24,096 nucleotides of DNA from an uncultured Porphyromonas sp. (GCF_915070105.1 NZ_CAJZFJ010000032.1:1-24096); one strand, 5' to 3'; positions 15,243 to 22,899 are shown, numbered from the stretch's first letter. The notes: a model not told the origin generated them from the letters alone. Numbers and translations: made by a program.

Positions 15243-15342
15243 CCCCTCCTAACTAGTAGGTATATGCTCGGTGTGCTACCCCACTCAGCACGATGAGGAA
15301 GGCAAGCACAACCCCCTCCTAGCTAGTAGGTATATGCTCGGT
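15243..15342 (+). repeat. 30-bp direct repeat, two copies 70 bp apart
   Basis: Copies at 15243-15272 and 15313-15342 differ at one base (A at 15252 versus G at 15322). Each contains CCTCCTARCTAGTAGG followed by TATATGCTCGGT. The array begins immediately after the 22-bp palindromic units. Confidence 0.8.
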
Positions 15343-15518
15343 ACGCTCCCCCCTAGGAAGCAGATACTTCTACCGTCGGCGTATGCTCCTTGGCAACTTT
15401 GCCCTCTCTCTATGGTGGCTTCGTGTGTCGGCTCAGGTGTTCTTCGCCTCCCTTGGCGAATGTTGCTCCATATATTATATATGGTATGGCACGATCTGGG
15501 CCGAAGCTATATCCAATC

Positions 15519-15570
15519 ATAGCGAGACAGCCCCGAGTCCACAGAATAGGACTCGGGGCTGTCTCGCTAT
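15519..15570 (-). terminator. Terminator with perfect 22-bp stem
   Basis: Arms 15519-15540 and 15549-15570 are exact complements around an 8-base loop. It lies 26 bases past the stop of the minus-strand lipoprotein gene at 15596. The dyad is symmetric, so it could also stop plus-strand transcription. Confidence 0.85.
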
Positions 15571-15595
15571 TTATCCCTCCTATGGGGAGGTGTGC

Positions 15596-16879
15596 TTAGC
15601 GTGCGTTCAGGAAAATATCTCGGATATCCGTAGCGTGGTGGAAGTCGTAGAGCTCTAGGCTCTTCACTGGGAGGCTGCCCGTATGCTGGATGGGTAGTCG
15701 TACGGCCTTGGAGAGATGATGCAGGAGAGGCCCTCCTCGTCCCTGATCAAGCCAAGAGACATAGAGCTGATCGGTGTCGGTATTGATCCCGAGGGTCATC
15801 TGTAGCCCGAGCTTGCTGTCACTCTCGGTGCGACCAGCTATGCGGTAGTAGAGCTTGGCCTCTAGTCGCTGGATGGTCTCTGCTGGCGTCCCTGCTGTGA
15901 GATGGGTGCGGTAGACACTGCGCTCTCTAGCATCAGACCCACTGCCCGAGAAGAAGAGTACCCGTGATGTGGCATCGTAGGCCATAGCACGTCCTGCACC
16001 CTCTGTCAGGGTGAAGCGAGCCGAGACCTTCCCCTCCTTCATCGAGAAGAGCGTGTAGCGATTGGCATCGTCTCGGAGCACTAGGTACTCGCCTCCCACC
16101 TGATAGATCTGGCTGAACTTGGCTCCTGCGGGAAGGACCTCGATCGTCGTGCTACTCGTCGAGCCAAGGGTAAACTGTAGGGCTACCCGATCATACTTGC
16201 GGAAGAAGTACCCCTTGTCCTGCCACGAGGCTGCTGCTAGGGGGTACTCCCAGTTTCCTCCGACGGTGATCCGGCTCAGCTTCCCATCCTCGGGGGTGAG
16301 GCGGTAGAAGGACTTCTTGCTAAAGGCTAGGTAGGTAGAGCCATCCGAGAGGACGAAGCTCTGACGTACCCAGTTGTCATCATTCGGCTCTTCGATGCGG
16401 ATGTTATGCTGGATCTTGAGCGTCTTCCTATCCAAGAGGAGTAGGCGAGAGGCATGTCGGTGCTGGGTAAAGTCGTACTTCGCTAGTAGGGCGATGTAGT
16501 TCCCCGCTACACTCAGCTGGGTCTCGCAGACATCCTCGTGCCCCTCATAGTCGGGGTTGAGGTCGGCTAGGGCATCACCAGTACGTCGCCCTGAGGGATC
16601 GATGAGGAAGAGGTGAGGGGCTGAAGCGACGCCCGTAAACTCATTGTAGTGATAGACCGGGAGCCCCGTGTCGTGCAGGAGTGTATAGCCCTCATACCCT
16701 TCGTAGGGTTTCTTCGGCTTCTTGGGTTGCTCCGGTTCCTTAGGATCCTTGGGCTTCTCAGGCTCTTTCGGCTTCTCGGGCTGGGGGGTAGGAGGGACGG
16801 GCTCAGGAGCCTTGCTCCTACACCCCGTGGTGAGGGTACCCACTACGAGGGCAAGGGCGAGGATAGAATAGATCTTCAT
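15596..16879 (-). CDS. Lipoprotein with Pro/Lys/Glu linker, possible beta-propeller
   Basis: A 427-residue protein. The signal MKIYSILALALVVGTLTTGC places lipidation at Cys20. Residues about 24-58 are an extended linker built from KPKEPEKPKDPKEP-like steps, a charged rod that would hold the rest away from the membrane. The remaining ~365 residues alternate short beta segments with turns (SRLLLLDRKTLKIQ, GSTYLAFSKKSFYRL, GEYLVLRDDANRYTLF, SRVLFFSGSG), a pattern suggesting a beta-propeller. I see no catalytic motif and cannot name the family. It is the last of four consecutive minus-strand lipoprotein genes. No TAnnTTTG promoter lies in the 105-base gap upstream, but two hairpins do. Confidence 0.75.
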   Translation of the reverse strand: MKIYSILALALVVGTLTTGCRSKAPEPVPPTPQPEKPKEPEKPKDPKEPEQPKKPKKPYEGYEGYTLLHDTGLPVYHYNEFTGVASAPHLFLIDPSGRRTGDALADLNPDYEGHEDVCETQLSVAGNYIALLAKYDFTQHRHASRLLLLDRKTLKIQHNIRIEEPNDDNWVRQSFVLSDGSTYLAFSKKSFYRLTPEDGKLSRITVGGNWEYPLAAASWQDKGYFFRKYDRVALQFTLGSTSSTTIEVLPAGAKFSQIYQVGGEYLVLRDDANRYTLFSMKEGKVSARFTLTEGAGRAMAYDATSRVLFFSGSGSDARERSVYRTHLTAGTPAETIQRLEAKLYYRIAGRTESDSKLGLQMTLGINTDTDQLYVSWLDQGRGGPLLHHLSKAVRLPIQHTGSLPVKSLELYDFHHATDIRDIFLNAR

Positions 16880-16895
16880 AATAGCGATATGGATG

Positions 16896-16922
16896 AGGAA
16901 GGCTCCGGTGCGGAGCCTTCCT
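16896..16922 (-). terminator. Hairpin just upstream of the linker lipoprotein gene
   Basis: AGGAAGGCTCCG (16896-16907) pairs perfectly with CGGAGCCTTCCT (16911-16922) around a 3-base loop. It ends only 17 bases before the ATG at 16879. It could be a second terminator of the upstream gene, or a leader or processing structure. Confidence 0.5.
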
Positions 16923-16931
16923 GGGTAGCGA

Positions 16932-16975
16932 GACTAGGGGCATAGTCGCTGAGGGGACTACCTATGCCCTTAGTC
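16932..16975 (-). terminator. Hairpin after the first BspA-like gene
   Basis: GACTAGGGGCATAG (16932-16945) pairs with CTATGCCCTTAGTC (16962-16975) with one G-T wobble. It lies 10 bases past the stop at 16985. Confidence 0.6.
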
Positions 16976-16984
16976 TGAATGAGT

Positions 16985-18175
16985 CTACTTCAGCTCCTTG
17001 ACGGTGAAGCCGTGCCACTTGCCGTCCTTCAGGTCGTAGCCAGCCTTGTCTGCGGGGGAGAGGTAGAGGGTAGGGGAGATCATACCATGGAAGGTCACAC
17101 TGCCATCCTGAGGCATATCATCCTTGTAGGGGGTGAAGTCTATCTGAGGCTTTGCCCCGAGGATGAGCGTGAAGTGCCGTGTAGGATCGTACTTGCCCTC
17201 GAGGACGCCCCGACCGATCGTCTTGACTCGGGGAAGGCTGAGGTAGGTGAGGCGGATGGGATTTACGGCGCCGTAGCTATTGAAGGCTAGGTGACCGATC
17301 TTCTCGAGGTGGGGGAAGTTCAGCGCATCGAGCTTGCCGTTGAAGGAAAAGACCTGCTCCCCGATGCTCTTGAGCATGGGGAAGTGAACGAACTGGAGGC
17401 TGTAGCATGCTACGAAGGCATTATCCTCGATCTCCTCTATCCCTTCGCCGTAGATAGCCTTGAAGTTTTGGAACCGGTCTCCGAAGACCCCATTCCCGAT
17501 CTTCTTGATGTTGCTGGGGAGGATGAGCACTCCATTGCGACCACGACCCGAGAGGACATTGTTGTTCTTGATCCGTTCGAGGACGCCATTCTTGACTACG
17601 TAGTCTGAGGCTGAGAGGGTGGCTGGGATCTCGATCCCATCTAGGCGAGCGAAGTGGTGACGAGCGATATACTCGAAGTAGGCGAGGTAGTTGGGGTCAG
17701 CCTTGGGATTGAAGGTGAGTACCTTCTCCTCGGGTGTTCCCCAGAAGGCATCCTCGGCCGTGTAGGAGCTCTTGTTCAGATTGTCGATTGCCAAGGGTGG
17801 ACGCTGTCCAGCGCCGAAATCAACCTTCATCAGCGAGGAGCAACCCTTGAAGGCTCCAGCCTCGATCTTCGTGACACCTGGGGCATGGATCTCCTTGAGG
17901 CGAGTGTTCCCTGCGAAGGCCTTTTCCCCAATCGTATGCACCTTGTCCTTGTCTAGACGGACGATCCCATCAGCTGGGGTGGCATCGGCTCCGAAGGCGA
18001 TTAGTACGCCCTTCTCGATCTTCATCCCTTTAGCGGGGGGCTCAGGGGTAGGGGTGGGAGTAGGTGTGGGTGCGGGCTTGGGGGTAGGTATAGGAGTATC
18101 CTTGCTCTTGCAGGAGGGCAGTGTGCCTAGGGCAAGTGTCAGCCCTAGTGCGATCAGAAGTTTGCTAGTCGTCAT
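16985..18175 (-). CDS. BspA-like leucine-rich-repeat lipoprotein
   Basis: A 396-residue protein. The signal MTTSKLLIALGLTLALGTLPSC is lipidated at Cys22. A Pro-Thr linker follows (residues about 27-50, TPIPTPKPAPTPTPTPTP). It then carries LRR_5 (TpLRR/BspA) repeats: IGEKAFAGNTRLKEIHAPGV, then TKIEAGAFKGCSSLMKVDFG, with more at about 200-330 (IGNGVFGD, IEDNAFVACYSLQFVHFPML, IGEQVFSF). Such proteins in Tannerella, Prevotella and Treponema bind fibronectin or fibrinogen or mediate coaggregation, so a surface adhesin is inferred. The region between the two LRR blocks (about 130-200) and the C-terminus are not obviously LRR. Its signal peptide is nearly identical to that of the next gene upstream, marking the two as paralogs. 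Confidence 0.87.
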   Translation of the reverse strand: MTTSKLLIALGLTLALGTLPSCKSKDTPIPTPKPAPTPTPTPTPEPPAKGMKIEKGVLIAFGADATPADGIVRLDKDKVHTIGEKAFAGNTRLKEIHAPGVTKIEAGAFKGCSSLMKVDFGAGQRPPLAIDNLNKSSYTAEDAFWGTPEEKVLTFNPKADPNYLAYFEYIARHHFARLDGIEIPATLSASDYVVKNGVLERIKNNNVLSGRGRNGVLILPSNIKKIGNGVFGDRFQNFKAIYGEGIEEIEDNAFVACYSLQFVHFPMLKSIGEQVFSFNGKLDALNFPHLEKIGHLAFNSYGAVNPIRLTYLSLPRVKTIGRGVLEGKYDPTRHFTLILGAKPQIDFTPYKDDMPQDGSVTFHGMISPTLYLSPADKAGYDLKDGKWHGFTVKELK

Positions 18176-18197
18176 GTGGTCTGTGATATATAAGTTA

Positions 18198-18229
18198 CAC
18201 TCCCTGCCCCACGAGTAGGGCAGGGAGTG
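18198..18229 (-). terminator. 12-bp hairpin between the BspA-like genes (distal)
   Basis: CACTCCCTGCCC (18198-18209) and GGGCAGGGAGTG (18218-18229) form a perfect stem with an 8-base loop. It is one of two stem-loops in the 94-base gap between the BspA-like genes. Confidence 0.55.
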
Positions 18230-18236
18230 CTGTTCG

Positions 18237-18254
18237 GTGTCCCCGAGGGGACAC
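18237..18254 (-). terminator. Hairpin after the second BspA-like gene
   Basis: GTGTCCCC (18237-18244) and GGGGACAC (18247-18254) make a compact stem 15 bases past the stop at 18270. Confidence 0.5.
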
Positions 18255-18269
18255 TAGGATAGGGATGGG

Positions 18270-19751
18270 TTAGGGCTTCTTTGCTTCGACAACGAAGATA
18301 TCGAGCCACTTCTTACCTAGACCGCCATAGGCATCCACTGCAGAGGCAGGGACGATAACCTTAGGTGCAGGGTTCTTGGTCTTGAGTGCGCTGTCGAATA
18401 GCGTTTGTTTTGCTCCAGAGGGAGGTGTTGCCCCGAGCTCAATGGACTCAATCTTATTGTGGAAGTTGAATACATTTTCACCAAAAGATGTGAGTGCTGG
18501 CAGTACAACAGTTTTCAGACCGCCATCAAAGCGAGCTCTAAAGGCATCATCGGGAGCAACCTTGAGTAGAGGGAAGTTGAACTCTGTGATGCTGGAGGAA
18601 CTGAGGAAGGCTCCCTTTCCGACTTCTTCTAGCAGGGGTGCTTCGAAGGTCTTAAGGGCAGTACAATAGTATACTCCACGGTAACCGATCTTCTTCAGTT
18701 TTGGGAAGGTTGCCTTGCGAATAATGGTGTTTCCTTCAGGTCCGAACCCCTTGTCTGCAATCTCTACGACCCCAGGACCAACGAGCTCGACAACCTGAGA
18801 CTTACGCTCAAAAGCGCTCATTCCGATCTTGGTGATGTAGCTGGGGAGGACAACCTTCTCCTGACGAGCTACGCTAGCAGGCCACTTCTTGAGGGTGTTG
18901 CCTTCGATGACGACTCCTGCAGGAAGTTCAATAGGCTCTTCGCCGTTGATCGTCTTGAAGTGGTGCTTCTTGGCGAAAGCTAGGTAGTCCGCAACCTTTT
19001 CGGTAGGGACAACGAGATTCTTCGTGTCGGGAGTGCCTTCGAAGGTGTCATCAGCGACTGTGGGGACGGCCTCGCCTAGCTCTACCGTTGAGAGTGCAGA
19101 GCAACCCTTGAAGGTCTTAGCTCCGATCTTCGTTACGTGCGTAGCGTGTACCTCCTTGAGCTGTGTCTGACCAGCGAAGACTTCGTCAGCGATGCTGGTG
19201 ACGTTCGCTGCGAGGGTGAGCTTGCCATCCTCGGGGAGGAGCTCTGCGGGGTAGACCTTGAGTACACCTGCCTCGATGAGGATCGTGGGAATAGGCTGAC
19301 CGTTGATGGTCTTGAAGTGATGCTTGGTGGCGAAGGCTCTATACTCCTTAGCCTTTTCGGCTGGGACAATGAGGTCCTTCGTGTCGGGTGTACCTTCGAA
19401 GGCATCATCTGCTACCACGGGGATAGTGGAGCCTAGGGTGAGGGAGGTGAGGGCGGTACAACCCTTGAAGGCTGCTGCCTCTACCTTGGCGAGCTTGGGA
19501 GCTTCGACCTTCTTTAGGGTCTTGTACCCTTCGAAGACCTTTGCATTGATCGTGGTGACCTCGGGGAGGCTGACTGCGCCGTCCTTAATCTCCTTCTCGG
19601 GGTAGGCCGAGAGGACACCGTTCTTGATGACGATACCGGACTGAGGCTTTGGCGTGGGTGTTGGTGTTGGATCCTCGTTGCTACGGCAGGAGGGGAGTGC
19701 GCCGAGGGCAAGTGTGAGCCCGAGCGCAAGCACTAGCTTACTGATGTTCAT
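18270..19751 (-). CDS. BspA-like LRR lipoprotein with duplicated module
   Basis: A 493-residue protein. The signal MNISKLVLALGLTLALGALPSC is lipidated at Cys22, and a short PTPTPTPKP linker follows. Two modules of about 117 residues (39-155 and 156-274) are tandem copies. Each has GVL-x-YP, an LRR_5 pair with AAFKGC/KTFKGC, then FEGTPDTKDLIVP or FEGTPDTKNLVVP, and ends HHFKTING. A third, more diverged LRR block runs from about 278 to 450 (ITKIGMSAF, KKIGYRGVYYCTAL, VGKGAFLSSSSITEFNFPLL). The fold and lipid anchor point to a surface-exposed ligand-binding or adhesive role, as in other BspA-like proteins. The internal duplication is also visible in the DNA and could change copy number by recombination. 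It is in a same-strand run with related lipoproteins. Confidence 0.88.
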   Translation of the reverse strand: MNISKLVLALGLTLALGALPSCRSNEDPTPTPTPKPQSGIVIKNGVLSAYPEKEIKDGAVSLPEVTTINAKVFEGYKTLKKVEAPKLAKVEAAAFKGCTALTSLTLGSTIPVVADDAFEGTPDTKDLIVPAEKAKEYRAFATKHHFKTINGQPIPTILIEAGVLKVYPAELLPEDGKLTLAANVTSIADEVFAGQTQLKEVHATHVTKIGAKTFKGCSALSTVELGEAVPTVADDTFEGTPDTKNLVVPTEKVADYLAFAKKHHFKTINGEEPIELPAGVVIEGNTLKKWPASVARQEKVVLPSYITKIGMSAFERKSQVVELVGPGVVEIADKGFGPEGNTIIRKATFPKLKKIGYRGVYYCTALKTFEAPLLEEVGKGAFLSSSSITEFNFPLLKVAPDDAFRARFDGGLKTVVLPALTSFGENVFNFHNKIESIELGATPPSGAKQTLFDSALKTKNPAPKVIVPASAVDAYGGLGKKWLDIFVVEAKKP

Positions 19752-19774
19752 AATTAAGATTGAAAAATCGAATT

Positions 19775-19813
19775 ACTACGCCACCTACCCCGCGTGGGCA
19801 GAGGTGGCGTAGT
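19775..19813 (-). terminator. Hairpin after the plant-type LRR gene
   Basis: ACTACGCCACCT (19775-19786) pairs perfectly with AGGTGGCGTAGT (19802-19813), with a small CCC/GGG stem inside. It lies 11 bases past the stop at 19824 and 24 bases before the ATG of the next gene at 19751. Confidence 0.65.
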
Positions 19814-19823
19814 GAAGGGAGAG

Positions 19824-21194
19824 TTACTTGGCAATAGAGCCATTGGGGAGGTTAGCAAAGCCCTCGCCACGCTGTGGGAGGAGGTGCTTGAGCGTCTTAG
19901 GGTACTGGAGGTACTCCTGGGGTACGTTGCCCGAGAGACGGTTGCCCGAGACAGAGAAGATCGCATAGCCGTATTCAGGTAGGCCGTGGATGTGAGCGTA
20001 CTCCTTGTCGTTGGGGAGGTACTGCTTGATACGTGCGGGCATGTGACCCGTGAGGTCATTGTCTCGTAGGTCGATCCAGAAGAGGTTGGGCTGCTGTGCA
20101 CCACCGAGGTCAGCAGGGATACGGCCTGTGAGCTTGTTGCCATTGAGGTAGAGCTGGTAGAGACCGCTTAGGGCAGCCAGCTCCTGAGGAATGCTCCCGG
20201 AGAACTGGTTGTGCTCGAGGTTGAGGTTCTGTAGGCTCTTTAGGTTGCCGAGGCTTGCGGGGATTGTACCCGAGAGCTGATTGTAGCTGATGAGGAGCTC
20301 ACGGATGCTAGAGAGCTGACCTAGTTCGCTGGGGAGCTCGCCGCTGAAGGAGTTGCGTCCTAGAGAGAGGTAGGTGAGGTCCTTGAGCTGACCGAGCGAG
20401 GCTGGGATAGCACCCTCGAAGCGGCACTGATAGGCTGCGAAGTAGCGGAGGGCAGTGAGCTGTCCTAGTTCACTGGGGAGCTCGCCCGTGAAGCCCTGAC
20501 CAGAGAGGTCGATGTAGCGAGCCTGACGGAGGTTACCGATCTCCTTGGGGAGCTTGCCTGAGAGGGTCTTGAGGTTGGGGCGGTGCTCCTTAGCCGTCTT
20601 CATATCACCATCCCACCATGGAGATAGGTCGTAGACGCTGGCACTTAGGTCGAGGGTGTCGATCTTCGTGAGACGTCCGACCGCAGCAGGTAGGCTACCT
20701 GTCATGCTGGTGAAGCGTAGGCGTAGGGAGATGAGCTGCTCCAGCTGGAAGAGTTCCTCGGGGAGCTGTCCGGTGAGCCCTTCGTTGTACTGAAGCTGTA
20801 GGATGTTCAGTGCGGTGAGCTGACCGATGGAGGCGGGTAGCTGCCCCTGTAGCTTGTTAGCTCCGAGGTAGAGGGCGGTGACACGTGGCTGACCAGCTAC
20901 CTGACGTACCTCGATGCCCTCCCACTTGGAGAGGGGAGCCTCAGAGATCCAGTTGTTGGTTCGTGTCCAGGAGTCCCCATTGGTAGCCTGATAGAGGGAT
21001 ACGAGGGCGAGGCTGTCTGTGCTCAGTGAGCCAGGGATAGCCCCGAGGGCTTGTTCCTCGGCCACTCGTGCGCTCGTAGGGCTCGTGGTCTTGGCTGTTT
21101 GGCGGTTCGTAGGCTCGTTGGCTTCCTTACCACAGCTTTGGATAATGCCACCTAGGAGCATAAGAGCCCAGGCGGAAAGAAGTGTTTTCTTCAT
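19824..21194 (-). CDS. Lipoprotein with plant-type leucine-rich repeats
   Basis: A 456-residue protein. The signal MKKTLLSAWALMLLGGIIQSC is lipidated at Cys21. After a Thr/Ser/Ala-rich stretch, residues about 59-92 form an N-terminal cap (LALVSLYQATNGDSWTRTNN, then WISEAPLSKWEGIEV) seen in bacterial proteins that carry plant-specific LRRs. Repeats of ~24 residues fill about 105-425 with the pattern LxxLxLxxNxLSGxIPxxLGxL (LNLEHNQFSGSIPQELAAL, LYLNGNKLTGRIPADLGGA). An insertion near 180-208 (SPWWDGDMKTAKEHRPNL) interrupts them. This is a different LRR class from the BspA-like genes downstream. A surface protein-protein recognition role is inferred. It is the first gene of the lipoprotein run and the only one with a clear promoter. 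Confidence 0.9.
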   Translation of the reverse strand: MKKTLLSAWALMLLGGIIQSCGKEANEPTNRQTAKTTSPTSARVAEEQALGAIPGSLSTDSLALVSLYQATNGDSWTRTNNWISEAPLSKWEGIEVRQVAGQPRVTALYLGANKLQGQLPASIGQLTALNILQLQYNEGLTGQLPEELFQLEQLISLRLRFTSMTGSLPAAVGRLTKIDTLDLSASVYDLSPWWDGDMKTAKEHRPNLKTLSGKLPKEIGNLRQARYIDLSGQGFTGELPSELGQLTALRYFAAYQCRFEGAIPASLGQLKDLTYLSLGRNSFSGELPSELGQLSSIRELLISYNQLSGTIPASLGNLKSLQNLNLEHNQFSGSIPQELAALSGLYQLYLNGNKLTGRIPADLGGAQQPNLFWIDLRDNDLTGHMPARIKQYLPNDKEYAHIHGLPEYGYAIFSVSGNRLSGNVPQEYLQYPKTLKHLLPQRGEGFANLPNGSIAK

Positions 21195-21266
21195 TGCTCG
21201 AAGATTCTCTTTTTGTATGATAATTTATAGTGGTCTCAAAGAGAGCTAGTCCAAAGGAATAGCCTA

Positions 21267-21274
21267 CAAAGGTA
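21267..21274 (-). promoter_or_regulatory. Putative -7 element for the lipoprotein cluster
   Basis: TACCTTTG on the minus strand, about 75 bases ahead of the ATG at 21194. No TTG lies at the normal distance upstream, so the -33 is poor. Confidence 0.5.
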
Positions 21275-21367
21275 CTACAACTTCTGCTTATATGCGGTGT
21301 TTGCGAGGCTAACCCCTTGTGTAGCTCTTCCCTAGCTCCCTCTACGACTCGTCGTAATGCTCCTCTA

Positions 21368-22186
21368 CTAGGGTGTTTGCTTTGCCTTAGCGCTTTGGGC
21401 TGCTTTCTGTAGTTCGGCTTCCTCTTTTAGGCGCCTTTTGACTCTGTATGCGTAGATGTCCTCGCGGATAAAGCCATACTTGAGGAGTCGTTGATAGGCT
21501 TTCCGATCCTCCTGTAGCTGCTCGAGTGTCGCATCGTCTGGGAGATCTTGACCACTCCATGGGTTAACTGGGATGTACCGAACAAAAAAGTAGCACTCAT
21601 GCCTTATCATATACTCTGGATAGCCGAAATTATTATCAAAAAACGCCCCGCATACTCTATAGATCTGCATGCGTCCCTGATGGTCACGTGTGACGATACG
21701 GATCCGTCGCTGATCCTCCTTGCTGATCGGGCGATATATATGCCTTAGGAGGGTATCGGTGAAGGCCTTCATGGGATGGAAGACGAGACCTGAGTCGGTC
21801 GGCAGCTCTGCCACGCTATCTACGTAGAAGGAGAGCATACCCTCATTCCTATTGAAGCCGTAGCGGAAGGCGGGTAGCTGGAGTGAGTCCTGCACCCCAC
21901 GCCAAGCGGGGGCGATAGAGAGCCAACCCTCGTTGATGGGGAGCTTCCTTCTGCTTGCTCGGGCAGATAAGTGCTCGCTTTCCCTTCGCCAAGCGTCGAG
22001 CTTAGGGCCGAAGTCTCGGTGTCGTAGCATCCTCTTGGACTTGCGGAGGTCAAAGAGGAGGTAGATGAGTTCGTCCTTTCCTTCGGCTCTTGAGGTCAAG
22101 GTCAGCCCTGGGAGCACGAGCGCCGTGAGTACAGCCCCAAGTATTACTCTGAGGGCATAGTGGTGTAGATGATAGTTAGTCTTCAT
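21368..22186 (-). CDS. Secreted protein of unknown function
   Basis: A 272-residue protein from the ATG at 22186. An earlier in-frame ATG (22228) would place 14 extra residues before the signal peptide and is rejected. The signal is MKTNYHLHHYALRVILGAVL followed by TALVLPGLTLTSRAEG, with cleavage likely after SRA. There is no lipobox. The mature part is basic and begins KDELIYLLFDLRKSKRMLRH. A middle region reads WLSIAPAWRGVQDSLQLPAF. The C-terminus is a charged Lys/Glu/Ala-rich helix (RRLKEEAELQKAAQSAKAKQ). Two cysteines (RVCGAF and HECYFF) occur. I recognise no domain. It lies upstream of the LRR lipoprotein cluster on the same strand, with about 170 bases between and a promoter for each. 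Confidence 0.7.
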   Translation of the reverse strand: MKTNYHLHHYALRVILGAVLTALVLPGLTLTSRAEGKDELIYLLFDLRKSKRMLRHRDFGPKLDAWRRESEHLSARASRRKLPINEGWLSIAPAWRGVQDSLQLPAFRYGFNRNEGMLSFYVDSVAELPTDSGLVFHPMKAFTDTLLRHIYRPISKEDQRRIRIVTRDHQGRMQIYRVCGAFFDNNFGYPEYMIRHECYFFVRYIPVNPWSGQDLPDDATLEQLQEDRKAYQRLLKYGFIREDIYAYRVKRRLKEEAELQKAAQSAKAKQTP

Positions 22187-22335
22187 ATATGATAGGTTTA
22201 GTATTGTTGCGTGAGAGCGTCTGCTCAATGAGTTTTATCTCTCCCGGGGAGGGTGGAGGTCTCTGCCTTACGGCTCCGCCTAGCTTCGTCTGTGGAAGAA
22301 ATGCGTCTGTGGGTGCTCCCACTCCTCTCTCGTGC

Positions 22336-22343
22336 CAAAGGTA
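22336..22343 (-). promoter_or_regulatory. Putative -7 element for the gene at 21368-22186
   Basis: TACCTTTG on the minus strand, leaving a leader of about 140 bases before the ATG at 22186. No clear -33 TTG at the expected spacing. Confidence 0.5.
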
Positions 22344-22752
22344 GCAAATACTCGCTACCGTCCCTCTATATAATGTAGGTAGGTGCGTGACCCAGTATTA
22401 GGTGGGCATGTATTACGTACTTTCCTTGTCTCCCCTCACAGTCCTTTCTACTTCGTTCTTTCCTGCTTGTTATCCCTTCGTTGGCGCTCTCAGCGTATCC
22501 TGTTTTGTGTACACGTGTGTATACAGTTGTGTACCCACGTGTACACTGTTGTATACACGCGTGTACACTGGGGCGCTCATTACTACTTCGTCTAGGGGCT
22601 CCTCTCAGCTGTACGAATAGGCTCTCCTCGGCACGCTAGAAGGGCTCATATCAGCGCAACGAATGGGCTCGTGCCAGCTCTACAGCTAGCCTTTTCTCGC
22701 CATCGCCCCTACGTCCTTATAAATAATGTACCCGCGTGCGAGAATAGAGGGA
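22344..22752. other. Gene-free region with repeats before the rRNA operon
   Basis: No credible ORF; the small frames here arise from repeats. It holds the three-unit 22-bp palindromic array (22506-22571), bracketed by GGCGCTC at 22484-22490 and 22572-22578. A loose direct repeat around GGGCTC (about 22593-22670) follows it. Confidence 0.5.
22506..22571. repeat. 22-bp palindromic tandem repeat, site B (three units)
   Basis: Units start at 22506, 22528 and 22550, exactly 22 bases apart. The cores are GTGTACACGTGTGTATAC, GTGTACCCACGTGTACAC and GTATACACGCGTGTACAC, each palindromic or nearly so. They are closely related to the two units at 15199-15242. Confidence 0.88.
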
Positions 22753-22765
22753 ATTTGCGTTGTGA

Positions 22766-22798
22766 TTTGGAACTATGGGGAGAAATGCACTACCTTTG
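22766..22798 (+). promoter_or_regulatory. rRNA operon promoter P1
   Basis: TTTG (22766-22769), a 21-base spacer, then TACCTTTG (22791-22798). It is enclosed by ATTTGCG (22753-22759) and CGCAAAT (22803-22809). It is the upstream of two promoters, about 370 bases before 16S. Confidence 0.85.
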
Positions 22799-22899
22799 CA
22801 GACGCAAATCCAAGCGAGGAGGTGCACAGCAAGCGAGACGAATGAGGAGGAAGAGACGGAGCGAGGGCAGAGACGTTTGCGAGAAAATTTGCGGTAAAG

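Larger units (their letters stand above)
14905..15518. other. Gene-free region with repeats
   Basis: About 600 bases without a credible gene. It holds the 22-bp palindromic array (15199-15242) and a 30-bp direct repeat 70 bases apart (15243-15342). It also holds a TTCGCC/GGCGAA hairpin near 15444-15461 and a perfect AT-rich dyad CCATATAT-T-ATATATGG near 15468-15484. Small ORFs here, such as one reading VYTVVYTRV, are by-products of the repeats. Confidence 0.6.

Noticed and set aside
15078..15296. Small plus-strand ORF reading VYTVVYTRV
   Set aside because: The peptide is just the translation of the 22-bp palindromic repeat. A similar peptide arises from site B in another frame context, and there is no promoter or coding signal.
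22383..22620. Two overlapping plus-strand ORFs over the site B array
   Set aside because: They overlap in different frames, get their Val/Tyr/Thr/Cys content from the repeat, and have no homologous look.
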